Below, in pieces: positions 23,613 through 34,432 of a stretch of 64,000 bases of DNA (within the stretch, counting starts at the first letter, position 1; every line of letters begins with the position of its first letter). The stretch comes from Aldrovandia affinis. Its lineage: Eukaryota; Chordata; Actinopteri; Notacanthiformes; Halosauridae. The stretch is taken from positions 1,620,675 to 1,684,674 of the forward strand of contig JAINUG010000047.1 of assembly GCA_029706075.1 (NCBI GenBank), written 5' to 3'. The notes beneath the pieces are model-generated. The model ran no database searches. It was not told the origin of the DNA and worked only from the letters and a program-made list of their open reading frames with translations. The position numbers were made by a program, and so were the translations under genes.

Positions 23613-24389
23613 TATTACCCACTGGAGGTATTCTTTTACTCACTACTGACATCTGATGGTGTGATACAAAGACTGTAAACAACATAAAGACAAACTTAAA
23701 TTCAGTGCAATTGAATTACATCATATTTAATTTGTAAGGCTTGAATTGAATAATTGTATGCAAAAACTTAATCTGTACTTCAGAATATGTAGTTGAAACG
23801 AATGGTTTGTAATTGAATTGAATGATTATTACGTTCAACTTTTAAATATTCAATTTAAATGCACTTGAAAAAATTTAGATTCAAGAAAAAATGAATAAAT
23901 TTTTTTTTCTGATTTCAAGCTAATTGTAAGTTACATTCAACTTCCCAAAACATTCAAATTCAGTTTTCAAATTCAGTTCACCAAAAAATTCCGTTTTCTG
24001 AGAGACGACGGCACTTCTACTTAGGAAAAAGTAGAAGGTCATGGGTTTAATCAAACTCCCTTCTAACCAATCACGCAGGAGAACAGGTGACCATCTGACT
24101 TCAGAAGTCAATAAATGGGCAATAAGTAAGTGCCTCTGCCAGTGGTAGCATGAAATAGTACAACTTGAATTGACTGCAAATGTATTTTGTAACCGATCTT
24201 GTTGGTGTTCCAGATCCATTGGTTTTCCAATTTGGGGATTACTGTGGAGTAACTGATGTTTGCCCGTCACATACACATTAAGATCCAGGGTGGAAGTTAG
24301 ATCACCCTGACTATGTTCATCTGTGAGAATAAGGGAATGCCTGCCTAACAAGTAATGTTATAGCTCTTTGGCCCTGCATTATGTATATT

Positions 24390-24478
24390 GTGTGCAATGA
24401 CGAGATGTGTAATGAACATCACCTGTTCTGGGAGTGCTCCATAGCCAGACGGGTCTGGGGCTGTTTCCTCTGTCTCCT
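24390..24478 (+). mobile_element. Fragment of an L1/Tx1-type LINE 3' end
   Basis: The plus strand encodes CNDEMCNEHHLFWECSIAR then RVWG, the Cys/His motif (zf-RVT) found after the reverse transcriptase in L1/Tx1-type LINEs. Only this short piece is present, abutting the CR1-like fragment at 24480. Confidence 0.55.
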
Positions 24479-24479
24479 T

Positions 24480-25260
24480 TAAACTACAAAAACTTAAGAC
24501 AAATAAGGCAGCAGGCCCGGATGGCATATATCCCAGAGTACTCAAAGAACTTGGGGAAATTATATATAAACCATTGACAGATATTTTCATTCAATCCATA
24601 ATCACAGGAGAAATACCAGATGACTGGAAACAGGGTAGTATAATTCCAATATATAAGAAGGGGGACCGTACTGACCCAGGGAACTGTAGGCCTGTCAGTT
24701 TAACTTGCATCGCATGTAAAATGCTGGAATGTATTATTAGGGATAAGTTGGAATCATTCTTGAAAAATAATAGTATTTTAAGGGAGAGCCAACATGGTTT
24801 TCTCAAAGGGAGGTCATGCCTAACAAACCTCCTTGACTTTTTTGAAGAGGCTACAAAGTGTGTTGACCTGAACCAGGCTTATGATATTTTATATTTGGAC
24901 TTTCAGAAAGCATTTGACAACGTACCACATGAGAGGCTCATTGCTCAAATGAATTCAGTAGGAATTGCAGGAGTTGTTTCAGAGTGGGTTCATAATTGGC
25001 TGCAAGGGCGAATACAAAGAGTAACAGTAGGTGGGGCCGTATCTGACCTCGGTCAGTGGTGTCCCGCAGGGATCGGTGCTGGGACCTTTGCTCTTCCTTA
25101 TTTACATAAATGATCTTGATATGGACGTTAGTAGCAAAATAGTTAAATTTGCAGATGATACTAAACTTGGGGGTTTGGCAAACAGCTTGGAATTGACTAA
25201 AGTAATCCAAGATGATTTATTATCATGATCTCATCATTATGTATTCTTATGTTCTTATGG
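24480..25260 (+). mobile_element. CR1-like LINE fragment (reverse transcriptase)
   Basis: Encodes reverse-transcriptase motifs: [81 protein letters not shown] and FADDTKLGG with the catalytic FADD present. The frame changes between about 25030 and 25100, and sequence after the FADD block is deleted up to a 3' tail ATTCTTATGTTCTTATGG (25241-25260). The same element in a longer form lies at 45.9-48.9 kb. The octamer-like 3' tail and the protein fit the CR1 group. Confidence 0.85.
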
Positions 25261-26068
25261 ACAACATTTTTAGAACACCCCCATTTTTCCAGTTTTTACT
25301 GAAATTTAAGCAGTTCAAGTCCAGTGAATAACCTGAAATGGTACAAAGGTAAGCGGTAAACTGCCAGAGGTTTAAAAAAAAGTTTAGGTTACCAAAAACT
25401 GAAAAATTATGTACATTTCACAATTATAAAAAAAGGCCCTTTTCAGGGAACAAGTAATGGGTTAACAACTTACAGCTGTTCTGCAGCAATGGAAGTAAAT
25501 TAAGCCTTGAAAGTTGATGCAAACAATTCCTCCAGGTATCCCAACTTTTGTTTATTACTTACAAACCCTCTGTCTGTATAAAAGCAGTGTTGGAACAGAC
25601 TGTGTTACTACACCCTCTGAAGCATTATTTGGACAATATTGCACTGCAGGTAGGAGTACATTGCTATCATAATGGTGAGAAAAAGGCAATTAACAAAGGA
25701 AGAGAGACAGACCATTATAACGCTTAAAAGTGTAGGTCTTTCCTTTAGAGAAATTGCAAAGAAGGCCAAGGTGTCAGTGAGTACAGTTTCCTATACCATC
25801 AAAAGGCACTTGGAAACTGGAGGAAACTCTGACAGGAAGAGGTCTGGCAGACCCAAAGCCACAACAAAATCAGAAGACAAGTTTCTGAGTCAACAGCTTG
25901 CGTGATAGGCGGCTCACAGGACAGCAGCTTCAAGCACAGCTTAACACTGGTCGAAGTAAGTAAGTCTCAGTTTCAACTGTGAAGAGAAGACTTCGAGCTG
26001 CAGGTTTGACAGGTCGAGTGGCAGTAAGAAAGCCATGGCCATGAAGCACCGCCAGTGGACTACTTGAG
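25261..26068 (+). mobile_element. Tc1-type transposon copy 2, right end lost
   Basis: Shares the left inverted-repeat sequence of copy 1 (AACACCCCCATTTTTCCAG, GTAAGCGGTAAACTGCCAGA). The intact frame 25672-25905 starts MVRKRQLTKEERQTIITLKS and continues VGLSFREIAKKAKVSVSTVS, the paired-like helix-turn-helix of Tc1 transposases, then GRPKATTK. Sequence beyond about 26068 does not continue into the catalytic domain. It abuts the CR1-like tail directly. Confidence 0.8.
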
Positions 26069-28678
26069 ACATGTGTATAAGTATGTTAATGTTAAGTGAT
26101 GTCACGAGGTGGTTAGCTATATCTTATAAATGCATTAGTCATGGTCACAGTAATGAAATACAGAGTCTTTTTATTCCGAAAGTGCGTACGGGAAATTTTG
26201 CATATAAAAAGACTTCATTACCGGGCTTAAATCGCAGGAGAAAAATAATGATTAGCATAGTAACTTAATATATTTCCTTTCATTTGTCGTGGAAAAAAAA
26301 CTTGGAGAGGACTTCTTCTACAGTATAAAAGCTTTAATACGCACAGCTGTACAGAGACCTGTATCTCACCATATTTATAGTAAACAACCTAAAAGGGGAG
26401 CTAACCAAAATAAAAGAGGAAGGAACAGGGCGTTAACTGAAGGACAACAGCAACATGGGCGTCACAGAAAGTAAAACTGAGAATTACTGAAGTTGTAAAA
26501 GCTTCCAACGTACGATTACCCCTGCAGTGTGAAGACACGTAGGAACAGATGTCCCTTTGATCTTTTGACGCAAAGATTCATTGTCTAAAGGAGAACAGGA
26601 AATGTGGCTATTTAACAATTACAGATTTCCCCATAATTTCAACATTATACAGACAGGAGAATTTGTTTACTTCCACACATTCAATGATTTCTAGGAACTG
26701 AACAATGAGGTGGGGGTAAATGACTGTTATGACCTACAAAAACCACACACACTCCAATAGCCGTGTGGTGAACCAAAACAGGACATGACAGACAAATATT
26801 CCTTCGAGTCAACGAGTCATAAAAAAAAATCCGGATTTATTTAGGACATACGACAGCTAAAGGACATGCTCACATGACATCGAAGGGATATAATAAATAA
26901 ATAAAAAACTGTCTAACTAAGCCCTTGCCCAAGACAAAACAGGTTCTAAACTCACTCCCGGAAAAATGAAAAAGGACGTACTTCCACAGACTGCTTCCCC
27001 TACTCTAACTTCCCTAGCTATCAAAATGTACATAAGAAAAGAAAAATGGACAAGCAAGTAAGGTAAAAATCTTTGTACAAGCTTCTCAAAAAGGCTCAGC
27101 TGAATGGCACGAAATCACGGAAAGGAAAAAGCAGTTTTTTCTTCTTCTTTTGTCTTTAAAAGAAAAAAAAAGTGCTCCACCCCCTCATAAACTCCAGGCA
27201 TGGGCGTGGCCAGACTAGATCAAGGACAGTGCAGTTGGGGAAGCTCCAATCAGTGCCAGAGCAATCACACAGTGGGAGCATGACCTCAATCAGCAATCAA
27301 GCACCTGTTGTCAAACTTTGCCCAACCATATCAATGACTTAAACCACTGGCAATGGATAAGATTTCAGGACAATTATGTGCGTTAAAAAAATTAAACCCT
27401 CAAATAGATTGACATAATTCAGATTTCAGCTAAGGTATCTGTAAGAGTGGTGAAGCTAGCTCCCCAAGTTCATGCATACTTTCATAGAGGCAAGAAGTGT
27501 CATTTTTCGCATTACAGAAAAAATATATTAATGGGGTTGGTGTAAGTCTGGGGTTCAGAGCTCTTCCCATTGTCCCAGCTGAGCCTCAGAATCTAGGAAC
27601 TATTTCCTAGAAATTAAGTCTCTGAAACAAACATCTATTGTCAGTGAACAGTAGGTGGGCATTCTCAAACCAGCTGCGCTATTCAAAATAGCTGTGCAAA
27701 ACAAGCAGAAGTGAATGGTTCAAACTAATTCCAAACTAATCCAAAACTCTAACCCCTTTAGAGATCCCCTTTAGATCGTACTTGGGCTCTTACAGTTGTT
27801 ATGCTGGTCAAATACTGCCACCTGCTGTAGCCAACACACTAAATAAATACCACTTCCAATATCTGACCTTAAACAAGACCCTCGTCTATACCTTTATACC
27901 CAGGCTAACCTAGGGATTTTCTTATAAACATAGTTTTAAAGACATTCCCTGATATCTACTTAATAATATACCGCACAGCAGGATACTCCCAGAAGACAGA
28001 TTGCGCCAGACGGGGTGGATTCAGTGTAGTTCTCACATTTTAAACCCATGAACTGGAATGATTCATGTCAGCCATGTGTCTGCGTCTATGGAAGCGCATA
28101 GCTGACAGAGAGCGGATCTTACTGAGTGTCCTCAAATGACTGCTATTGGCAAACAGCACCAATTTTCTCTCTCTATGCACCATTGACAGCGATGTCTAGA
28201 GATCTCCATGGCAACCGCTGTCTTCCCAGAGCCTGGACTAAAGCATGAGGATTCAGAGTCTCGAGAGACAGACGCAAGCTGTTCTCTCACTTTCCACCCG
28301 CACAAAGCGATAGACAGCAGACTGTGATATGTATGAACATTTTGTTCTCAAAAGTTTACAGTACATGAACAATGAGGTTAATGTACTGCAAAGAAGACAG
28401 TGTCTGTTTCCCTTTTCTTGCTGTTGCAAATGCATTTGAAAGTTTTTGTTGCAAGGAGTATAACAAAACCATCTCAATTATGTGTTTTATCTGTATGGAG
28501 CAACTTTGTTTTAGTGCCTCTTGCCATACGGTATGTATGCATATTGTTTAACCTTACTTTTAACAACAGCTCAGGAACAAAATACTGGCATTCATGCTGT
28601 ATGTTACATGTAACATACACCTCTGCCATCGATCTAAAGAAACCTCTCAGATGGTGGCCTGCAAGGCAAAATAGTCTA
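26069..28678. other. Intergenic, mostly unassigned; possible LTR inside
   Basis: No convincing gene. A stretch at 26731-27330 resembles a solo LTR (separate entry). Sequence at 27340-28678 shows no element ends. Frames at 28253-28735 have no recognisable content. Confidence 0.45.
26731..27330 (-). mobile_element. Possible solo LTR fossil (Ty3/Gypsy-like)
   Basis: On the minus strand the 3' edge would read GGTCATAACA, an LTR-like end similar in style to the TAACA end of the Gmr1-type LTRs at 39948 and 43772. An AATAAA on the same strand lies about 100 bases inside (TTTATT near 26836). The other edge is uncertain and no internal region is attached. A fossil of uncertain family. Confidence 0.3.
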
Positions 28679-28837
28679 CACTACCAGTCAAAAGTTTTAG
28701 AACACCCCAATTTTCCAGTTTTTACTGAAATGTAAGCAGTTCAAGTCCAGTGAATAACATAAAATGGTACAAAGGTAAGCGGTAAAGTGCCAGAGGTTAC
28801 CAAAAACCTGGTGGGGGTGTTCTTTTGACCAGTAGTG
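28679..28837. mobile_element. Tc1-derived MITE, copy 3
   Basis: A 159-bp element flanked by TA (28677-28678 and 28838-28839) with ends CACTACCAGTCAAAAG and CACTACTGGTCAAAAG. Its left ~120 bases are the inverted-repeat sequence of copies 1 and 2, joined almost directly to the opposite end. It is an internal-deletion derivative of that family. Confidence 0.85.
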
Positions 28838-28844
28838 TATATGG

Positions 28845-28935
28845 AACTGAACTGCTGAAGGTTTTAATCCAAAGGTGGAAATTGCTGTTGCACCTTGAGA
28901 AAAACACTTTATCTGAATGTCTACAAATAAACCTT
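28845..28935 (+). repeat. SINE body fragment
   Basis: The words TTTTAATCCAAAGG, ATTGCTGTTGCACC and CACTTTATCTGAATGT correspond in order to the SINE at 4001-4190 (CTAATCCCAGTTGAGG, ATTGCTGTTGCACC, GTACTTCACCTGAATTT). Confidence 0.5.
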
Positions 28936-28979
28936 CATAAGTATACGGAGGGAAACAACTAGCCTCGGATGAGTCTGTT

Positions 28980-30290
28980 GCGGAAGATCGCAAGTGATTC
29001 TGCTGTCCTGACCGATTGCGGAAAGTCGTTCTCGACAGAGAAGAGGCGAGCAGCTGCTGGGCACCCGGAGGGATGGGACAGTCAGTTTGCCAGAGGAGGC
29101 TGAGCGGAGGGGTCTGGCTGGGGTGTAGGGTGTGATGAGTGTCTGGAGGTAAGGGGGAGCAGTTCCTCTAGCCGCCTGAAAGGCAGAGCACCAGTGATTT
29201 GAATCTGATGCATGCTGCAATGGGGAGCCAGTGCAGAGAGGAGAGTAGAGGGGTGACGTGGGTGAACTTGGGTTGATTGAACACCGGACGTGCGGCAGCA
29301 TTCTGGACTAGTTGCAACGGCTTGATGGCACAGGTCGGTAGGCCTGCCAGCAAGGAATTGCAGTAGTCCAGACGCAAAATCACCAGAGCCTGGACCAGGA
29401 GTTGTATGGCTTCTTGGGTGAGGAACGGTCGGATCCTCCGGATGTTGTGGAGGGAGAATTGGCAGGTCCGGGTGATCGCTGCTATGTGGCCCGAGAAGCA
29501 CAGCTGGTCGTCCAGGGTCACACCAAGACTCCTAGCAGACTGGGACAGAGACACTATGGAGCCTTCCACAGTGATTGAAGCATCAATCATCGGGGAGCCC
29601 TTCGCTGGGAGGAAGAGCAGCTCAGTCTTCCCCAAGTTCAGCTTCAGGTGGTGGGTGGACATCCAGGCAGAGATGTCAGCCAGGCATGCAGAGATCCGCG
29701 CCGGGACCTGCGTTTCAGATGGAGAGAAGGACAGAAAGAGTTGAGTGTCCTCAGCATAGCAGTGGTAAGAAAAACCATGAGCAGAGATAACAGAACCAAG
29801 TGACTTAGTGTACATGGAAAATAGACCAGTTTTGTGGGAGACCCCTCCTCCTGATGAAGAGCTTTGAGCCGGGAGACGCCCACCAGAGGGGGTGGGGAGA
29901 GGAGAGGGATTCTCTCCAGGCCACCTGGTAGGATGGAAAATAGGGTCAGCCAGGTAGGACTTGAACCAGGTAGGACTTGAACCATGTCAATGCAGATCCA
30001 GAGATTCCCATCTCGACGAGAGATGAGAGCAGGATCTGGTGGTCCACATGGAAGGATGCAGCTGACAGGTCGAGGAGGAGGAGGACGGAGCTAAGGGATT
30101 GGGACTTAGCCACGTGAAGAGCCTCAGTGACCGCAAGGAGAGCAGTCTCTGTGGAGTGGTCTGCCCTGAATCCAGATTGGTTAGGATCAAGCAGGTCATT
30201 CTGTAGGTTATATACAGCCTGCTCTAGTATTTTGGAGAGGAAAGGGAGGAGAGAGACAGGTCGGTAGTTGGAAATCACAGCAGGGCCTTC
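28980..30290 (-). mobile_element. L2-clade LINE fragment (Maui-like), decayed
   Basis: Minus-strand frames encode the reverse transcriptase and 3' part of a fish L2 [101 protein letters not shown] and [16 protein letters not shown]. At the active site it reads CYAEDTQLF where active copies have YADD, and the frame shifts several times. The upstream (endonuclease) end is missing, cut off at about 30290 where the retrovirus-like fossil begins. A second copy of its 3' region is at 40935-41395. Confidence 0.85.
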
Positions 30291-31789
30291 TCATTTAGGT
30301 CAAATTGGAAGATTTTTTTCTGGAACAGTGAAGTTAGAATAAAAATAGTTCCGACATATTGGAGGTTCCACTGAGATCGTTTACCGCAGTTTTGCTCAAT
30401 ATCCTAAGTCAAAATACTACAATCTCTTTCCAAATAACCATTTAATGCTAGTTCTTAAACCTTAAATAGTGTTCATAATGTGTGTCTGTTTTAAGGGCAA
30501 TTTCAGTCCCACGGTCTAGGTACAAATAAGACAAGCCTATCGTGCACACATTGTACCAGGCTAATTCTGCAGACATATTTAATGAAAATTAAGATGGTTA
30601 CAACCTGACATGTATTGTTCACAAAAGAGTGAAATGGAAGAGGTACCAGCTATTGATGTCTCATCTCAAGGCACAGAAAAAGCTGTTTATGCCCTGCTTT
30701 TGAAAAACGTGAAAGGGACTTCCTTCGGAACTACCCTGGTCTTGATAGCCTACTCGACTGGGTGGATGGGCTCGACCAGACAGAATTTGGGATACTATTC
30801 TCTCTCTCTCGCTCATGGGACATCTTTAGTGGCCCAATGTTTAAGGGATTTGCCACCCATGCAGGGAAGCACTACCTCAGGTGACACCCACATAATCATG
30901 GGCCACACTGCAAGCGAGTACCAAGGGGGAGAGACCAGGATAATCTTCTTTTCTATCCCTGGGGTTCTGCTATGAAATCACTGATGGCACTCCATTTACA
31001 GGAGATGATATCTGCCATGGTGAAGGCTGATACAGTCAGATCCCGGCTAACATGGGACTCCACACCTCTGTCTGAGTATGGTCAAAAGCAGTGGGACAAC
31101 ACCCAGGAGAATCGGCCAACATCTACACGGACATCGGCACAGGATTGGTAGGGGGCGTGGTTAATGGGGATCCACGTGCGTAAGAAGCCAGGTGACGCCT
31201 TGCCTTCTGATGTTATCCCAGTGTGCTGACCTTCGCTTCCCCTCCGCTGCCAAAGATACGGAGGTAAAACAGGCAGCTTCCCCATCTCCTCATCACCACC
31301 TGTGAACATCAAACTACGTCCTTTAAATTCCCTTTTTCCTTAGTGCAGGCTCATTCCAGAACTGTTTGCTGATACTCAATGACATTTCTCCTTTTAAATG
31401 TGTTCAGAATTATTAATGGACTAGCAATTCTGTGGACCATCACAGCAATCCAGAAAGTTCCCCTGAATGGACTAACACAAATACAAAGTTCCACCAGACC
31501 CAAGTCTTGCCACTGGGAGCAGCCGTACTGATGACTGCTGACAACGCAGTCCACCCCGACTGGACCCCGGCTACAGGAGCTGAAGAGGGTAACGACAGGG
31601 AATGTGGCGCTTTCCACACAGCAGCTATGAGATCTTAAGTGTGGTCTTACTCAGACGACCCAATATTGTCAAAGTTATCTTTTATAGGAAAGAGAACCCG
31701 TACACATTGTGCACTGGTTGATTCAGAGAACTGCAACAGTCACTAGGGAAAGTCACTGCATTACATATAAGGGGGGCATGGCAAACACC

Positions 31790-34432
31790 TTCTCGTGGTG
31801 CCTCCCGTCAGTAAATTATGACCCCAAGTCATAAGAGAAACAGAGTTTGCCAATTAAGGGCCCTCACCCGGGCTGGTGCTCGGCAGCAGTCGGGGAGGAG
31901 AGCTGGTGGGGCTTGCTCCACTGGCCTCCAACCCAGAATACTGCAGCTGAACACCGAAGGGCTCACCACCAGTAAGATCAGTGTCATCGAACAGCTGGCC
32001 TATACCTTCAAGGCCCTCGTCATCCTCCTCCAGGAAACCCACTGCGTTTCAGCAGACAAGCTAGTGCTACAAAATTTCGCACTAGCTGGGTCTATCCTGA
32101 GCAGGAAGCATGGCCTTGCCACGTTTGTCCACGAAAGCTTGAGCTGGACTCTCGCCTGACCAATCTCCAGCTGACTCGGAGATTGAGTGGTTGTGCGTGG
32201 ACGTTGCCGGTTTAAAAATCGTAAACATCTACAAGCCTCCTCACTCGCGATTCACGCCAGTGTCTGTCCCGGTGTTCCGTCACCCCTGTCTTTATGTTGG
32301 CGACTTCAATTGCCAGCATTGCCATTGCAAACGGAAAATCGCCAACAATCTCAATTTGTGCAAAAATCTGGGTGGAATACTGGGACTAATCCAGACCTGG
32401 CTTTTGCGAGTGTCATCACCACTCCTGGCAAAAGAAGTGTCTGACCTCTGGAGGGCCCCAACACCCCAAACTTGTGGACATTGCGACAACATCTCCGGTG
32501 AATTCACCAACAAATCCACGGAGCATCTTCCATCGCCTACTGCCCTCCAGTGTGGATGACATAAACTTCTGCAGTGTGCTAGGAAAAGCTCCATCCCACC
32601 TGACTACAAACCATCTGCCCGGAGCTCTACTGCGCCTTCCTCTGGGCTCCTGCACCTGCTCTGAAGTCCTGGTTAAGAGGCTTTCCTACCATCTTCTTCT
32701 CACTTCCAGCCCAACTGAAGATCCCCAAAATCAAGACTGAGAGAAGAGCCCTAGTTGTCGTGATCCCGAAGCCGAATAAGCCTGAAGGGGACCCTAAGAG
32801 CTACCGTCCCATCTCTTTGCTCTGCATCCCCTTCAAGATCCTTGAGCGTCTTATCTACGCCCGAGTCGAACCGATCGTTGACCCACTGCTCCCCCGGGAG
32901 CAGGCTGGGTTCCGACGCGGGAGATCGACCGTAGACCAAGTCACTTTGTTGACCCAAGACATCGAGGACAGCTTCGGCCAAAAAGAAGGCTGGAGCCGTT
33001 TTTGTCGATCTGACAGCTGCCTACAACACCGTATGGCATCACGGCCTCACCTGCAAGCTGCTCCGCCTTCTGCCGGACAGGCACATGGTCAGAATGATCA
33101 TGGAGCTTGTCCGAAATCGCAGCTTCACCCTCACCACCGGTAGCGGACAGCGAAGTAGGTTATGACGCCTCAAGAACGGCGTCCCCCAGGGATTGGTCCT
33201 GGCCCCCCTCCTCTATAACATCTACACCTATGACTTGCCTGACACAGTCTCGCGGAAGTATGCCTATGCAGATGACCTCGCGTTGGTGTACTCTGCTGGA
33301 GACTGGCAGTCATTGGAGGGGACATTAGGTCAGGATATAAAGACACTAGTGGCATACCTCCAGAAATGGAGATTGAAGCTCAGCGAGGCAAAGACGGTGT
33401 CGGCAGCCTTCCATCTTTACAACAAGGAGGCCAAACGTGAGCTCCGAGTAAATATCGGCGGAATACCCCTGCCATGTTGCACTGAGCCAACATACCTCGG
33501 CGTGACACTGGACAGGTCGCTCACGTTTCGCCGACACCTCGCGTCGCTGCGCAAGAAGCTAACATCTCGTGTGGCATTGATGAGGCGACTAGTCGGGTCA
33601 GGCTGGGGCGCTGGGGCAAGAACATTGCGTACGGCTGCCCTGGCCCTTGTCTACTCAACTAGTGAGTACAGCGCGCCAGTATGGTGTCGCAGTGCTCACA
33701 CCCGCCTCATCGATACGCCTATCAACGAAGCATTGCGCATTGTGACAGGATGCCTGCGTCCCACTCCTGTGGAAAACCTCTCCATCCTTGCAGGCATCCA
33801 GCCCGCTGGGCTTCACCGCGTGCGGGAGCCATAGCACGTCTCGCATGCCGGGCCATGGAGCCAAACCATCTGCTTCATGAAAGGCTCACTCTAACAGCTG
33901 AGCCTCCCGGCGCCTCAAGTCGAGACACCCATTTGTGCCTGCCGCACGGGAACTCCTGCAGCAATGCAGCGACCTTAATATCAGTGCAGCACGGTGGGTG
34001 GATTACACCTGGAGCACGGAGTGGGAGAAAAACACCTCTAGACTCCGTGACTTCATCCCAGACGTCGGTCCTCCCCCCATCGGGGTGGACCTGCCCCGAC
34101 TGGCATGGGTGAGGCTTAACCGCCTCCGGACTGGCGTCGGGCATTTCTGCTCATCGATGCACAGATGGGGCTTGGCCTCCTGCGCGGCCTGCGAGTGTGG
34201 CGCAGAGGAACAAACCGCAGACCATGTCATCCTGGATTGCCCGATTTATCGGGCACCCAATGGGATCCATGGTCTGTCGGCTTTGGATGACGACACGGTG
34301 ACATGGCTGCGGGAGGTGTGCCCCGAAATATAGCCTGGGTGAACCCCCCCTAGGCTTGAGGTGGTAAAAGGATAGCCCCTCGGCCCCAAGCCTAGGGGAG
34401 CAGGAAAATAATATACCCAAACGAAGAAGAAG
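31790..34432 (+). mobile_element. I/Jockey-superfamily LINE (Nimb-like), nearly full length, frameshifted
   Basis: The plus strand encodes in order an endonuclease (ILQLNTEGLTTSKISVIEQL, VILLQETHCVS, YVGDFNCQH), a reverse transcriptase (SYRPISLLCIPFKILERLIY, EQAGFRRGRSTVDQVTLL, VPQGLVLAPLLYNIY, KYAYADDLALVY with YADD intact, TYLGVTLDRSLTFRRHL) and a C-terminal Cys/His motif (CAACECGAEEQTADHVILDC). At least five frame changes or stops split it, so it is dead. It is GC-richer than its surroundings. The 3' end has a hairpin and a GAAGAAGAAGAA tail. It lies inside the retrovirus-like fossil. Family by protein style only; I would accept another I or Jockey clade. Confidence 0.8.
34347..34398 (+). 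repeat. 3' stem-loop of the I/Jockey-type LINE
   Basis: CCCCTAGGCTTG (34347-34358) pairs perfectly with CAAGCCTAGGGG (34387-34398), leaving a 28-base loop, about 20 bases before the GAAGAAGAAGAA end. LINE 3' hairpins can be the recognition site for their own reverse transcriptase. Confidence 0.8.

Larger units (their letters stand above)
19126..24389. other. Intergenic, mostly unassigned
   Basis: Contains CA-rich sequence (20400-20620), a spliced-looking acidic pseudogene candidate (20706-21080) and an unexplained minus-strand frame (23322-23612), both listed separately. The remainder (19126-20400, 21240-23320 and 23620-24389) shows no element ends, RNA genes or recognisable protein. Confidence 0.5.

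Noticed and set aside
29406-29790. Plus-strand frames of 71-112 codons
   Set aside because: They are antisense to the L2 LINE reverse transcriptase on the minus strand.
30610-31640. Coding frames of 68-121 codons on the plus strand as new genes
   Set aside because: They have no recognisable content and lie inside the retrovirus-like fossil; I treat them as decayed element sequence.
31818-34333. A host multi-exon gene on the plus strand
   Set aside because: The frames join into a LINE endonuclease and reverse transcriptase with a LINE-style 3' hairpin and GAA tail; breaks are frameshifts without splice sites.
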